This document shows, one piece after another, positions 25,642 to 34,199 of a stretch of DNA of 34,199 bases. The stretch is taken from NCBI RefSeq assembly GCF_001667035.1, contig NZ_LZIR01000036.1:1-34199 (forward strand). The letters run 5' to 3'. The notes beneath the pieces were generated by a model that saw only the letters and a list, made by a program, of their open reading frames with translations, did not search any database and was not told where the DNA came from. A program made the translations under genes and the position numbers. Origin of the DNA: Mycobacterium sp. 852002-51057_SCH5723018 (GTDB lineage: Bacteria > Actinomycetota > Actinomycetes > Mycobacteriales > Mycobacteriaceae). Within the stretch, counting starts at the first letter, position 1. Every line of letters starts with the position of its first letter.

Positions 25642-26238
25642 ATGCCACGCCTTCAAGGAGTCTCGGACCGCGACGCCGGCCTGGGCGCCAAGATCGCCTT
25701 CTTCTTCACCAAGCGCAAGCTGGCGCAGATGACCGGCCTTCAGACCGCGGGCATGCTCGAGCCGCTGCGCATGTACGCGCACATCCCGCGGCTGCTCAAC
25801 GCCTACGGCAGGCTGGAGCAGGCCGAATCGAAGCTCGATATCCTCAGTCCCCGCCACCGCGCGCTGGCCGAGCTGAAGGCGGCGACGACCGTGCGCTGTG
25901 AGTACTGCATCGACCTGGGTTCACAGATCGCCCGCCAGTGGGGAATCACCGACAAAGAGCTGCTGGCCCTGTCGGATTACCGCAACGCCCCCTGCTTCTC
26001 CGACCTCGACAGGTTGATCCTGGAGTACGCGACGGCGATCAGCCGCACCCCGGTCGAGGTGAGCGACCGGTTATTCGATGCGCTGCGCGCCCACTTCGAC
26101 ACCCCGCAGCTCGTCGGGCTGACCCACGTCATCACGCTCGGGAATCTCCGCGCGCGGTTCAACATCGCGCTCGACATCGGCTCGTCCGGCTTTTCCGGAG
26201 ACCGGGTGTGCGCCCTGCCCGAGACCGACCGCGCGTGA
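25642..26238 (+). CDS. Carboxymuconolactone decarboxylase/AhpD-like protein
   Basis: The 198-residue protein belongs to the CMD/AhpD-like fold family: ALAELKAATTVRCEYCIDLGSQIARQWGI holds the CxxC pair Cys86/Cys89 seen in peroxidase-type members. The His usually found after the CxxC is not present, so full AhpD activity is doubtful. Its last four bases overlap the sigma-factor start as GTGA. CMD proteins are typical partners of ECF41 sigma factors, which often control them. ATG 25642 has GAGGAGGA just upstream. The physiological substrate is unknown. Confidence 0.88.
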   Translation: MPRLQGVSDRDAGLGAKIAFFFTKRKLAQMTGLQTAGMLEPLRMYAHIPRLLNAYGRLEQAESKLDILSPRHRALAELKAATTVRCEYCIDLGSQIARQWGITDKELLALSDYRNAPCFSDLDRLILEYATAISRTPVEVSDRLFDALRAHFDTPQLVGLTHVITLGNLRARFNIALDIGSSGFSGDRVCALPETDRA

Positions 26239-27113
26239 CGGCGCCGGACGCGTTGCTATCCGCACGTTTCGAGGCGGCGCGGCCGCGGCTGGGTGCGATC
26301 GCCTACCGCATGCTGGGCTCGATCGACGACGCCCAGGACGCGGTGCAGGAAGCGTGGCTGCGGCTGAGCCGCACGGATTTGGAGATCGCCAACGTCGACG
26401 CCTGGCTGACCACCGTGGTGGCCCGCATCTGCCTGAACACGTTGCGCGACCGTCATGCCCGCGGACGAGAGGAGCTCGTCGCGCAGCTGCCGGATCCGAT
26501 CGTGGATGCGGAAGGGGAATTCGATCCCGAACACCGGGCGATGCTGGCCGACGCGGTGGGGCTGGCGCTATTCGTGGTGCTGGACACGTTGCCGCCGGCC
26601 GAGCGGCTGGCATTCGTGCTACACGACGTGTTCGCCGTGCCGTTCGACCGGATCGCACCCATCGTCGAGCGGACGCCGGAGGCTACCCGCAAGCTGGCCA
26701 GCCGGGCGCGCCGGCGCATCGAGCAGGCCGACCCGACCCCCGACGGTGACATCGGCGCGCAACGCGAGGCCGTCGACGCGTTCTTCGCGGCGGGGCGCAC
26801 CGGGGACTTCGACCGGCTGGTGTCGGTGCTGGATCCCGGCGTGGTGTTGCGCGGCGACTTCGGGTCGGGCGCCGCCACGTTCCGCGCCGAGGGCGCCTCC
26901 AAGGTGGCCAAGCTGGCGCGCAGCTACGCCGCGCCCGAGCGCGAGGTGCGCCCCGCCACGGTCAACGGCGCCGCCGGCGCGGTGATCTTCGTCGACGGGC
27001 GGCCTACGGCGATCATGGGATTCGTGGTGCGCGACGGCCGTTTGGCGGCGATCGACGTGCTGGCCGACCCCGAGCGCATCGCCAGGCTCGACCTCAGCGC
27101 GGTGGCTGGCTAG
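26235..27113 (+). CDS. ECF sigma factor, SigJ/ECF41-like, with SnoaL-like C-terminal domain
   Basis: The 292-residue protein has sigma region 2 (ARFEAARPRLGAIAYRMLGSIDDAQDAVQEAWLRL), region 4 (TLPPAERLAFVLHDVFAVPFDRIAPIVERTPEATRKLASRARRRI) and a C-terminal NTF2/SnoaL-like extension (AVDAFFAAGRTGDFDRLVSVLDPGVVLRGDFG ... ). This is the layout of the ECF41/SigJ group, where the extension regulates the sigma activity. The family motifs near the C-terminus are only partly kept: DPERIARLD resembles the NPDKL tail but the DGGGK motif is not clear. GTG 26235 overlaps the CMD stop (GTGA), so translation is coupled to that gene. Confidence 0.88.
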   Translation: MTAPDALLSARFEAARPRLGAIAYRMLGSIDDAQDAVQEAWLRLSRTDLEIANVDAWLTTVVARICLNTLRDRHARGREELVAQLPDPIVDAEGEFDPEHRAMLADAVGLALFVVLDTLPPAERLAFVLHDVFAVPFDRIAPIVERTPEATRKLASRARRRIEQADPTPDGDIGAQREAVDAFFAAGRTGDFDRLVSVLDPGVVLRGDFGSGAATFRAEGASKVAKLARSYAAPEREVRPATVNGAAGAVIFVDGRPTAIMGFVVRDGRLAAIDVLADPERIARLDLSAVAG

Positions 27114-27222
27114 CGGCGATCGCGAGCGCGGCGGAGCCGGGCGAAGCGGGTCGCCGCCATCGGGACTAGCGGCGATCGCGAGCCCGGCGGAGCCGGACGA
27201 AGCGGGTCGCCGCCATCGGGAC
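27111..27222. repeat. 56-bp tandem repeat between convergent genes
   Basis: Two copies (27111-27166 and 27167-27222) begin TAGCGGCGATCGCGAG and differ at two positions. Each copy can fold: GCGGCGATCGC near the left end pairs imperfectly with GCGGGTCGCCGC near the right end, with a G-T pair. The unit has GCGGCGGAGCCGGGCGAAGC in the loop. It lies just after the sigma-factor stop (the first copy supplies the TAG) and before the convergent cfp2 stop, so it may serve as a terminator for both genes. Similar hairpin-forming sequences occur in mycobacterial intergenic regions as I recall. Confidence 0.8.
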
Positions 27223-27247
27223 TAACCCGTCGCGGTTCCCCACTTGT

Positions 27248-27763
27248 TCACTGTCCTGCGGCTTGCAACAGCTCCATGGCCGAGGCGCGCGACAGCACCC
27301 AGCTGCCTTGGTTGCTGTTGATGAACGTGACGTTCTGCGTGATCGGGCTCGGAATCTTCGGACCCGAGACCGCGACATCGGCCGTGGCCGAACCGGGCCC
27401 GCCCGCTTGGATGTTGGTGACGTTGAACGCCAGCGGCAGGTCGCCGTTCTTGGCGGCCTTGGTCAGCTTGCGGTCGGCAACGTGGGCTTCCATCCCGCTG
27501 ATGCCGCCCTCGACCAGGTTGCTCTTGTTCGCGAACGGAACGCTGGGATCGGCAAGGTTATTGAGCAGGCCGGTCAACTGAGCGGCGGTCGGGACGTTGG
27601 CGGCCGGGGCCGGCGCCGGATCTTGCGGCAGGGGCGCGCCGACCGCGGCCAGCCGCACCTGGGCGGAGCTGTCGGCAACGGATGCGACGGACGTCGCGCC
27701 GAAGGCCGCCGCGCCGACGGCGCCCAGAACTGCCACGCCGGTGGCGAGTGATTTGATTCGCAC
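27248..27763 (-). CDS. cfp2: Low molecular weight secreted antigen Cfp2 (MTB12 family)
   Basis: The 171-residue protein is the ortholog of Cfp2/MTB12 (Rv2376c), a secreted culture-filtrate antigen of unknown biochemical role. A signal peptide is visible ([22 protein letters not shown], residues 1-22, followed by an Ala/Ser-rich region). The mature part begins after a Pro/Ala-rich linker ([22 protein letters not shown]) and ends [19 protein letters not shown], as in H37Rv. GTG 27761-27763 was chosen because GGGGAGGA lies just upstream and an earlier in-frame ATG at 27811 has no signal-peptide-like sequence. It is convergent with the sigma-factor gene. Confidence 0.93.
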   Translation of the reverse strand: MRIKSLATGVAVLGAVGAAAFGATSVASVADSSAQVRLAAVGAPLPQDPAPAPAANVPTAAQLTGLLNNLADPSVPFANKSNLVEGGISGMEAHVADRKLTKAAKNGDLPLAFNVTNIQAGGPGSATADVAVSGPKIPSPITQNVTFINSNQGSWVLSRASAMELLQAAGQ

Positions 27764-27944
27764 GGTCAGGTCCTCCCCTGTGCTCCCATGGACCGCATTG
27801 GCCCATGACATCTGTTGTAAGTGTGCCCTCTGTGACTGTTGTTCTGTGTCTCAGGGCGATCACGTTACGAGCAAGCTATGTGGAGAGCGCATGAACAATC
27901 TATGCGGCAGCTGTGTAGCCGCCCAGAAAGGCGCGCCGGCGGTG

Positions 27945-28160
27945 TCAGTCGGCGGCCATGGCCTCGCGCAGGCTCCGGGGCCGCATGTCGGTCCAGTTTT
28001 GTTCGACGTAGGCCAGGCATGCCTCCCGGCTGGCTTGGCCGTACGCCGCGCGCCAGCCCGCCGGGATGTCGGCGAAGGCCGGCCACAGGCTGTGCTGGTC
28101 CTCGTCGTTGACCAACACGAAGAACGTACCGCCGTCGTCGTCAAAGGGGTTGGTGCTCAT
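27945..28160 (-). CDS. mbtH: MbtH, NRPS accessory protein
   Basis: MbtH gives its name to the MbtH-like family, small proteins that bind and activate NRPS adenylation domains. The 71-residue protein begins [20 protein letters not shown] and has the conserved Trp pair in [14 protein letters not shown] and the later [14 protein letters not shown]. Length matches M. tuberculosis MbtH (Rv2377c). It overlaps the mbtG end by 20 bp, the last gene of the mycobactin operon. ATG 28158-28160 has GAGGAGAAGC upstream. Confidence 0.96.
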   Translation of the reverse strand: MSTNPFDDDGGTFFVLVNDEDQHSLWPAFADIPAGWRAAYGQASREACLAYVEQNWTDMRPRSLREAMAAD

Positions 28161-29448
28161 CGCTTCTCCTCGTCGTTCGGTAGTTGACGGAACCCGCTGC
28201 ACCCACCGTGGCTCCCAGCACCCGGTCGGACAGCAGTCCCAGGCAGCTCAGATTGGGAAACCCGGGCCCCTGGGTGAGCCCGGACAGGTTCGGCAGGAAC
28301 AGCTTGGGCGTGACGTCGGTGACGGCCAGGTCGTGGCCGATCGCCTCCTGCAGGCTGTCGGCGGTCATGGGGCCGCCCAGCCCGAGCTCGAGCAGGTCCA
28401 GCGCGTCCTGGCTGAACAGCGACGTGAACCAGAGCGGGTCGGCGCCGGAACCGTCGATGACGAGGTCGAAACCATGCACCGTCTCGAGGTTCTCGCTGCC
28501 CCGGTTGGTGGACAGGGTCAGCCGGACCTGCCCGTCGCGGCCCACGGCGTGCGCGACCCGGCCCCGCAGGTGGTGGATGCGGTCGTCGGCCAGCAACGCT
28601 TCCTGCACGTTCGCCGAGAACACCCCGCGGTCGGTGCGGGCCAGCGCGTCGCGGCGTTCGTCGAGAGTCAGGGCCGTCCAGTCGGTGGGGTCGGAGAACA
28701 GGGAGTTCTCGAAGTAGCCCTCCCCCCGGGTGAACAACGTCACCTGCGGCGAGATGACGGTGATCGTCGAAACACGGTGGCGGAACAGCTCATTGAGCAT
28801 CGAGGCGGCCGTCTCGCCACCGCCGATCACCGCGACCCGCTCGGCGCTGATCCGGTCGTCGCCCGCGGCGCGGTCCCAGAACTGGGCGATCGACAGCATC
28901 CTCGGATTGCCGGGCAGCAACGACTTTTCGGCCTGGCCGGGGCCGGTGATCATCAAGGCATCGCCGTACACGGTGGTTTCGTGCGTGTGCAGCGCCCAGC
29001 GGTCGCCGGCGACGGCGAGCCGTTCGACCTCGCCGTGCACGACGCCCAGGCCGACCTGGTCGGCGACCCACGCGAGGTACTGGCCCCACCGGCGGTGGGT
29101 GGGGGCCGGCCTGCCCCGGTCGATCCATTCGGCGAACGACGCGGTGGCGATCAGGTAGGACTGCCAGCTGTAGCGGGTCATCCGCTCGTCGAGTTCGGCG
29201 TTGCGGCGGGGCACCAGCGCCGACCGGTAGGGAAACCCGACGTCCTTTTCCGGGCTGGTGCCCAGCCGGTGCGCCCCATCGGTCCAGCCGCCGCTGGCCT
29301 GCCAATTAGCCCCGACGCCGATGCGGTCCACCGCCACGATGTCCGGGACCTCTTGGATATCGGGGCCCATGTCGCGCAACGCCGATGCCTTGGCCGCGAC
29401 GGCCACCGCCTTGGCTCCGGCCCCCAGGATCGCAAGCGTTGGGGTCAT
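28141..29448 (-). CDS. mbtG: Mycobactin lysine N6-monooxygenase MbtG
   Basis: MbtG N6-hydroxylates the lysine units of mycobactin using FAD and NADPH, which supplies the hydroxamate iron ligands. The 435-residue protein has an N-terminal FAD-binding motif [17 protein letters not shown] (residues 4-20), a Gly-rich NADPH motif [12 protein letters not shown] (205-216) and the conserved [12 protein letters not shown] near the C-terminus. ATG 29446-29448 overlaps the mbtF stop as ATGA, so translation is coupled; its end overlaps mbtH by 20 bp. Iron-dependent control by IdeR would act at the operon start, outside this window. Confidence 0.96.
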   Translation of the reverse strand: MTPTLAILGAGAKAVAVAAKASALRDMGPDIQEVPDIVAVDRIGVGANWQASGGWTDGAHRLGTSPEKDVGFPYRSALVPRRNAELDERMTRYSWQSYLIATASFAEWIDRGRPAPTHRRWGQYLAWVADQVGLGVVHGEVERLAVAGDRWALHTHETTVYGDALMITGPGQAEKSLLPGNPRMLSIAQFWDRAAGDDRISAERVAVIGGGETAASMLNELFRHRVSTITVISPQVTLFTRGEGYFENSLFSDPTDWTALTLDERRDALARTDRGVFSANVQEALLADDRIHHLRGRVAHAVGRDGQVRLTLSTNRGSENLETVHGFDLVIDGSGADPLWFTSLFSQDALDLLELGLGGPMTADSLQEAIGHDLAVTDVTPKLFLPNLSGLTQGPGFPNLSCLGLLSDRVLGATVGAAGSVNYRTTRRSDEHQPL

Positions 29449-32400
29449 CTCACCATCTCCCACAGTGCGTCGTTCCAAAGTTGTTGCAGCGCAGCGATAT
29501 CTGCGGCATCGAGGATGTCGGGCAGTGCGCGCCACTGGGCGGCCAGCACGGGCGCCTCACCGGCGCCGAGGATGCCCGCCACCACGGTCAGTTCATGGCG
29601 CGCCGCCTGCTCGGGTTCTGGTACCGGCTCCACCTCGGCCATCAGGTCGCGGTCCAGCTGCAGGTCGCCGACGCCGACGTGGACACTCCCGAGGTAGTTC
29701 AGTAGCAGCTGGGGTTCCGGGTGGTCGCGCAGCTGGGTATCGGACCGCAGATACCGCAGCAGTCCGTAATCGATGGGATTGCCGGGGATGCGGGCCATGT
29801 CGGTGGACCCGTCGGAGTGGATGCGCAAGGGGTAGATCGCGCTGAGCAGCCCGACCGTGTCGCCGGTGTCGACGGTCTGATCGACGTCGACGTCCGCGCG
29901 ACCGTGGGTCTCCAGCGCCAGTAATGGCGCCGGGGTCTCCTGGCCGCGTCGCCGCCGCCACGAGGTCACCGTCCGCGCGGCGGCGGTAACCAGCAGCTCG
30001 TCCATCGGCCGCGGCAGGGCCAGCAGTCGGGCGGTCAGGTCGGCCCCACAACTCGAGATGCTGATCGCCACGTCGCCGACCCGGTCGGCCTCCGGTCGCA
30101 GCCGGCGGGCGCCCAACGGCGGATCGACTCCCTCCAGTTCGGCGGCCCAGAAGGCTTGGGTGCTCAGCGTTTTGGCGCGCGCCGCCAGGAGCCCCGACCA
30201 CTGCCGGTAGCTGGTGTGCTCGCGCGCCGGCGTGGGTGTGCGTCCCGCTGCCAGGGCGTGCAGGCCGGCGTCAAGTTCGCTCAGCACGATGCGCCACGAG
30301 GCCGGGTCCATCGCCAGCACGTGAGCCGTCAGCACCAGCACGCCGGGACCGTCGGGCTCGCGCAGCCACACCGCCGACAACAGCCGGCCGGCCTGCGGAT
30401 CGAGACTTTCGACCGCGGCGCGGGTTTGCGTGGCGACCTCGTCGACGAGCGCGCCGCTGGCCCACGCTTCGCGAAGGATGTTCGTTTTCGGTTGTGCGAC
30501 AAGCGTCATCGCGTCGCAGTCCAGGCGGCAGCGCAAAACCTCGTGCCCGTCGACGACAGCGCCCAGCAGCGCATCCAGGCCGTCGCGGGTGATCGTGCCG
30601 GGCAGCCTGATGACTTCGGTCTGCGCGAGCCGCCGCGGTTCGCCGTACTCGTAGAGCCAATGGATGTTGGGCAACACCGGGATTGGTTCGCCGACCTCGA
30701 CCGCCCCGGCCAAGGCCGTCGGCCGCACCGCATCCGAGTCGATGGCGGCGGCGAGTTCGCGGATGGTGTCGCACTCCGTCATCAGCCTGGCCCGCATCGC
30801 GATGCCACGGCGGCGGGCGGCTTGAACGACGGACAAGGCCGCGAGGCTGTCCAGGCCCATTTGCAGAAAGCCGGCCGTGACGTCGACGGCGCCGGGCCCC
30901 AGGACGTCGGCGAACGCCTGGGCCAACGCCGCCTCGGTGGGCGTCTCGGGCGTGGCCGCCGTGCCCTCGGCGACCGGGATTGCGGCCAAGGCGTTTTCGT
31001 CGATCTTGCCGTGCGGGGTCAGCGGCAATTCGTCGAGGACGACGATGTGATGCGGGACCAGGTAGCGCGGCAGCCGACCGACCAGCATCGAACGCAGTTC
31101 GGCCGCCGCCGGCGGGTTCGGTCCGCCCGCCACGTAGGCCGTGAGGCGGGGGCCGCTGGAGTGGCTGCGGGCCGTCACGTAAGCGCTTCGCACCCCGTCA
31201 TGGCCGCTGAGCACTGCGGCGATCTCGCCCGGCTCGACGCGGAAGCCACGGATCTTGAGCTGGTCGTCGCCGCGCCCGAGGAACTCCAGACCCCCGTCGG
31301 GCATGCGGCGCACCACATCTCCGGTGCGGTACATCCGGCGGCCGCGGCCGTTGGGGTCGGCGACGAACCGTGCGGCGGTCTCGCCGGCGCGCCCCAGGTA
31401 GCCGCGGGTCAGCTGGTCGCCCGCCAGGTACAGCTCGCCTGGGGCGCCGTCGGGCACCGGCCGCAGCCACGAGTCCAGGATGTAGGCGCGGGTGGTCCGG
31501 GTGGGACGCCCGATGGTGGGCCGCGGGTGTTCGTCGATGGCGGCGACAACGGCCTCCACCGTGGTCTCGGTGGGCCCGTAACAGTTGAAGGCGGTCATGG
31601 CGGTTCGGGCGCATTCGGTTTGGATCGCTTGCCACGCCGCGATTCCCAGGGCTTCGCCGCCCAACGCGAGCACCGCCAAAGGCACCCGGCGCAGCAGCCC
31701 CGCGCTGTGCAGCTGGGCGAACAGCGACGGCGTGGTGTCGATCATGTCCAGGCCGAATCGGTCGATCGTGTCCACCAGGGCCTCGGCGTCACGCTGGCGG
31801 TCGTCGTCGACGATGTGCACCGAGTGGCCGTCGAGCAACGCCGCCAACGGCTGCCACGCCGCGTCGAAGGTGAACGACCAGGCGTGCACGACGCGCAACG
31901 GCCGCCCGACCCGCGCTGCGGCCGGCCGAAGCACCCGGTCGATGTGGTCGCCGGCGTAAGCCGACAGCGCCCGGTGGGTACCGACGACGCCCTTCGGTGC
32001 GCCGGTGGTGCCCGAGGTGAAGACGGCGTATGCCGCATGGTCCGGTGGGACCGTGGGCGGCCGATGATCGGCGGGCGCGGAGGCCGCAGCCGTCATCGCG
32101 GCGAACAATGCCTCGTCGATGACGATCGGCGCCGACGTCTGGCGCAGGATGTCGTCGACTCGCGCGTGCGGCGTGGCCGGATCCAGCGGCACGATCATGG
32201 CGCCGGCCTTGAGGATCCCCAGCATCGCGACCACGTAGTTCGGCCCGCGGGGCAGCATGATGGCCACGGGGGTTTCGCTGCCCGCGCCCGCCCGGCGTAG
32301 GGCGGCGGCCAGCCGGTCGGCCAGCGCGTCGAGCTCGCGGTACGTCAGACGACCGTCTGTCCCGCTGATGGCAACCGAATCAGGCTGGGCCGCAGCGATT

Positions 32401-33839
32401 TCGGCGAACCGGGCGTGCACTACGACCGCGGGCTCCTGCATGCCGGACGAGCCGCTCGAGTGGTGCTCGCCGTCCAGCAGGACATCGACCTCGCGCAGCG
32501 GCCGGTCCCAGGTGTCCACCAACCGCTGCACCACCGCCAGCAGCCGCCTGCCCAGGCCTTCGGGCGCCATCGCGCCCAGGGCACCGTCGAGCACCTCGAC
32601 CAACACCGTGAGCTCCCCCGCGCTCAGGTGCGCCGCGATGGTCACCGGGAAATGCGACACGCTCTCGAGCGCCACGGGACGGAAGGTCGCCCCATTTGCG
32701 GCGAACTCGGTGGCTCCCACCACCTCGCCGGGCGGAAAGTTCTCGTACACCAGCAGGGTGTCGAACATCTCGCCGACGCCGGCGAGGGAACGCAATTCGG
32801 CGTGCCCCAGGTAGCTGTGTTCGCGCAACGCGGCGGATTCGCGTTGCAGGGCAACGCATTGCACCCCAACGGTGTCGCGAGGATCCAGCCGCACTCGCAA
32901 CGGCACGGTGTTGATGAACATGCCGACCATCGTCTCGACGCCCGAAAATTCGCCGGGCCGACCGGATACCGTCACCCCGAACGCCACATCGCTGCGGTCG
33001 GTGAACGCCGAAAGTATTGCTGCCCAAGCTAGCTGGACGAGCGTGTTAAGCGTGACCCCGCGCGCGCGGGCGGTGTCGGACAGCGCGGCGGTGGCCTCGT
33101 GTTCCAGCCGCACGGTGGTGCGACTCGGAATGCCCGCCGGTGGCGGCGTGGCGGTGAGGGCCGGCGACAACAGGGTCGGGCCGTCCAGGCCCTTCAGGTG
33201 CTGGGCCCACACGGCCCGGCTGGCCTCCTGATCCCGGGCGGCCAGCCAGCCGATGTAGTCGCGGTATGGGCGCGGCGCCGCCGGCAGTGCGGCGGTGTCG
33301 CCGCCCGCCCGATACAGGGCGAGCAGCTCGGAGACGAAAAGCGGCAGCGACCACCCGTCGATCACGATGTGGTGCGCGACGATGGCCAGACGCCAATGCT
33401 GGTCGGGCAATTCGATGAGCAGGAACCGGATCAGCGGCCCGCGGCCCACGTCGAAAGGCCTGCGCCGCTCTTCGGCCTCCAGTGTGTCGAGCTCGTCGGG
33501 TGCGGCGGCCACACATCGCCAGGGCACCTCGACGCGGCTCGGAATCACCTGCACTGGCCGGCTCAGGTTGCCGTGCACGAAGCTGGCCCGCAGGTTGGGG
33601 TGGCGGGCCAGCATCGCCGCCGCGCACTCGCGCAGCAGGGACACGTCGAGCGGGCCCACCGCGTCGGCGGCCATCGCGATGACATAGGGGTCGGCGCCGT
33701 CGGACTCCGCTGCCCCTGTTGCGCCCGCTTCTGAGGCCAGCGCCGCCATCGAGAACAGCCCCTGCTGCAAGGGACTGAGCGCCATCACGTCCTCGATGGC
33801 CGGTCGCTCGTCGGCTCGGGTCACGGCTGGCTGCCCCAC
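29445..33839 (-). CDS. mbtF: Mycobactin nonribosomal peptide synthetase MbtF
   Basis: MbtF adds the second hydroxylysine unit of mycobactin. The 1464-residue protein reads C-A-PCP-X. The condensation domain (about 18-460) has the active motif HHIVIDG at 156-162. The adenylation domain (about 475-955) has FTSGTTGAPKG (607-617), YGPTETT (754-760), YRTGD (837-841) and HGKID (943-947). The carrier domain has Ser998 in MGLDSLAAL for the phosphopantetheine arm. The last domain (about 1050-1464) resembles an epimerisation/terminal condensation domain (SWRIVLSELD and NYLG) but has HVLAMDPASW where HHxxxDG is expected. Start GTG 33837-33839 lies within the mbtE end (19-bp overlap). Confidence 0.96.
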   Translation of the reverse strand: MGQPAVTRADERPAIEDVMALSPLQQGLFSMAALASEAGATGAAESDGADPYVIAMAADAVGPLDVSLLRECAAAMLARHPNLRASFVHGNLSRPVQVIPSRVEVPWRCVAAAPDELDTLEAEERRRPFDVGRGPLIRFLLIELPDQHWRLAIVAHHIVIDGWSLPLFVSELLALYRAGGDTAALPAAPRPYRDYIGWLAARDQEASRAVWAQHLKGLDGPTLLSPALTATPPPAGIPSRTTVRLEHEATAALSDTARARGVTLNTLVQLAWAAILSAFTDRSDVAFGVTVSGRPGEFSGVETMVGMFINTVPLRVRLDPRDTVGVQCVALQRESAALREHSYLGHAELRSLAGVGEMFDTLLVYENFPPGEVVGATEFAANGATFRPVALESVSHFPVTIAAHLSAGELTVLVEVLDGALGAMAPEGLGRRLLAVVQRLVDTWDRPLREVDVLLDGEHHSSGSSGMQEPAVVVHARFAEIAAAQPDSVAISGTDGRLTYRELDALADRLAAALRRAGAGSETPVAIMLPRGPNYVVAMLGILKAGAMIVPLDPATPHARVDDILRQTSAPIVIDEALFAAMTAAASAPADHRPPTVPPDHAAYAVFTSGTTGAPKGVVGTHRALSAYAGDHIDRVLRPAAARVGRPLRVVHAWSFTFDAAWQPLAALLDGHSVHIVDDDRQRDAEALVDTIDRFGLDMIDTTPSLFAQLHSAGLLRRVPLAVLALGGEALGIAAWQAIQTECARTAMTAFNCYGPTETTVEAVVAAIDEHPRPTIGRPTRTTRAYILDSWLRPVPDGAPGELYLAGDQLTRGYLGRAGETAARFVADPNGRGRRMYRTGDVVRRMPDGGLEFLGRGDDQLKIRGFRVEPGEIAAVLSGHDGVRSAYVTARSHSSGPRLTAYVAGGPNPPAAAELRSMLVGRLPRYLVPHHIVVLDELPLTPHGKIDENALAAIPVAEGTAATPETPTEAALAQAFADVLGPGAVDVTAGFLQMGLDSLAALSVVQAARRRGIAMRARLMTECDTIRELAAAIDSDAVRPTALAGAVEVGEPIPVLPNIHWLYEYGEPRRLAQTEVIRLPGTITRDGLDALLGAVVDGHEVLRCRLDCDAMTLVAQPKTNILREAWASGALVDEVATQTRAAVESLDPQAGRLLSAVWLREPDGPGVLVLTAHVLAMDPASWRIVLSELDAGLHALAAGRTPTPAREHTSYRQWSGLLAARAKTLSTQAFWAAELEGVDPPLGARRLRPEADRVGDVAISISSCGADLTARLLALPRPMDELLVTAAARTVTSWRRRRGQETPAPLLALETHGRADVDVDQTVDTGDTVGLLSAIYPLRIHSDGSTDMARIPGNPIDYGLLRYLRSDTQLRDHPEPQLLLNYLGSVHVGVGDLQLDRDLMAEVEPVPEPEQAARHELTVVAGILGAGEAPVLAAQWRALPDILDAADIAALQQLWNDALWEMVR

Positions 33840-34199
33840 GAGGAGGTCAGCGCCGCCAGTTCGTCGGCGGAAAGGCCGGAGGTGCTCATCGGCGCGTGAT
33901 GCGTGTCCTGCATTTCCTGGGACACGGTTTCGGCCTGCGACTTGGCGTCGAGCGCGCCCGCGAGTTCGTGGAGCACGGGATGTTCGAAAACCATGCGCGG
34001 GGTCAACGGCAGTCCGGCGTCTCGCGCCCGCGCGGCGACCCGCACCGCGAGGATGCTGTCGCCGCCGAGGTTGAAAAATTCGTCGCGGCGCCCGACCTCA
34101 CCGGCATCGAGCAGCTCGGCGAGGATGGCCGCCAGCGTGCGCTCCGTGGCGGTGCTGGGCGGCTCGGCGGGACCGGTGGCCGCCGGGGGGTGGCCGGCG
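33821..34199 (-). CDS. mbtE: Mycobactin nonribosomal peptide synthetase MbtE, C-terminal part
   Basis: Only the last 125 codons are in the window; the rest continues past the right edge. The visible part is a linker (Pro/Thr-rich) followed by a terminal carrier domain, with FFNLGGDSILAVRVAARARD carrying the phosphopantetheine Ser, then VFEHPVLHELAGAL. MbtE is the NRPS that adds the first hydroxylysine unit in mycobactin assembly and hands it to MbtF. The tail (SADELAALTSSWGSQP) overlaps the mbtF start by 19 bp. The assignment rests mainly on the neighbouring mbtF-mbtG-mbtH genes. Confidence 0.88.
   Translation of the reverse strand, partial: AGHPPAATGPAEPPSTATERTLAAILAELLDAGEVGRRDEFFNLGGDSILAVRVAARARDAGLPLTPRMVFEHPVLHELAGALDAKSQAETVSQEMQDTHHAPMSTSGLSADELAALTSSWGSQP

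Noticed and set aside
27111..27222. A minimal CRISPR array at the sigma factor/cfp2 gap.
   Set aside because: The two 56-bp units are contiguous with no spacers.
28066..32300. Long plus-strand ORFs (543 and 714 residues) opposite mbtG and mbtF.
   Set aside because: They are shadows of the NRPS and monooxygenase genes with no family similarity and atypical composition.

Overview
The window is high-GC actinobacterial DNA from a Mycobacterium, most likely a slow grower (Mycobacterium avium complex-like or a relative). The basis is gene content and order: a PPE gene beside an EsxJ/EsxM-type WXG100 gene, then glyS, smtB, zur, Rv2360c, uppS, recO, amiA2, era, Rv2365c, Rv2366c, ybeY, phoH1, rsmE, dnaJ2, hrcA, Rv2375, cfp2, mbtH, mbtG, mbtF and mbtE. 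This is the order I recall for M. tuberculosis H37Rv Rv2356c to Rv2380c. Species was not determined; all comparisons with H37Rv are from memory.

Layout. 1-2039: start of an esx gene, a C-terminal remnant of a second PPE-SVP gene, and a complete PPE gene, all on the minus strand. 2462-4962: glyS, divergent from a zinc-regulatory pair smtB-zur whose junction holds two tandem MIRU-like repeats linked by ATGA overlaps. 5111-9787: alpha/beta hydrolase, then the minus-strand recO-uppS-Rv2360c operon, and amiA2. 9845-15169: an insertion relative to H37Rv with recQ, a PLP-dependent Orn/Lys/Arg decarboxylase and a coupled DUF2795-GT9-SDR operon. 15212-20345: the minus-strand operon phoH1-ybeY-Rv2366c-Rv2365c-era. 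20443-21903: a TetR regulator divergent from a MDMPI/DinB-like gene, with palindromes between them. 22014-25080: hrcA-dnaJ2-rsmE. 25193-27763: Rv2375-like gene, a CMD/AhpD-like enzyme coupled to an ECF sigma factor of SigJ/ECF41 type, a 56-bp tandem repeat and cfp2. 27945-34199: the distal part of the mycobactin operon (mbtE end, mbtF, mbtG, mbtH).

The most notable object is a 314-residue in-frame intein inside PhoH1, just before the Walker B motif. It begins with Ala instead of Cys/Ser and carries the Trp-Cys-Thr positions that define class 3 inteins. Its two LAGLIDADG motifs are only about 45 residues apart, so the homing endonuclease looks internally deleted. Other points of interest are the coupled MIRU peptides before zur, the PPE remnant, the TetR operators, the recQ-to-DUF2795 insertion, and the degenerate last domain of MbtF.

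Genes that work together: smtB and zur sense zinc; recO, uppS and Rv2360c overlap as one unit; phoH1 to era groups RNA and ribosome maintenance genes; hrcA-dnaJ2-rsmE is a heat-shock and ribosome unit; mbtE to mbtH assemble and modify the mycobactin siderophore.
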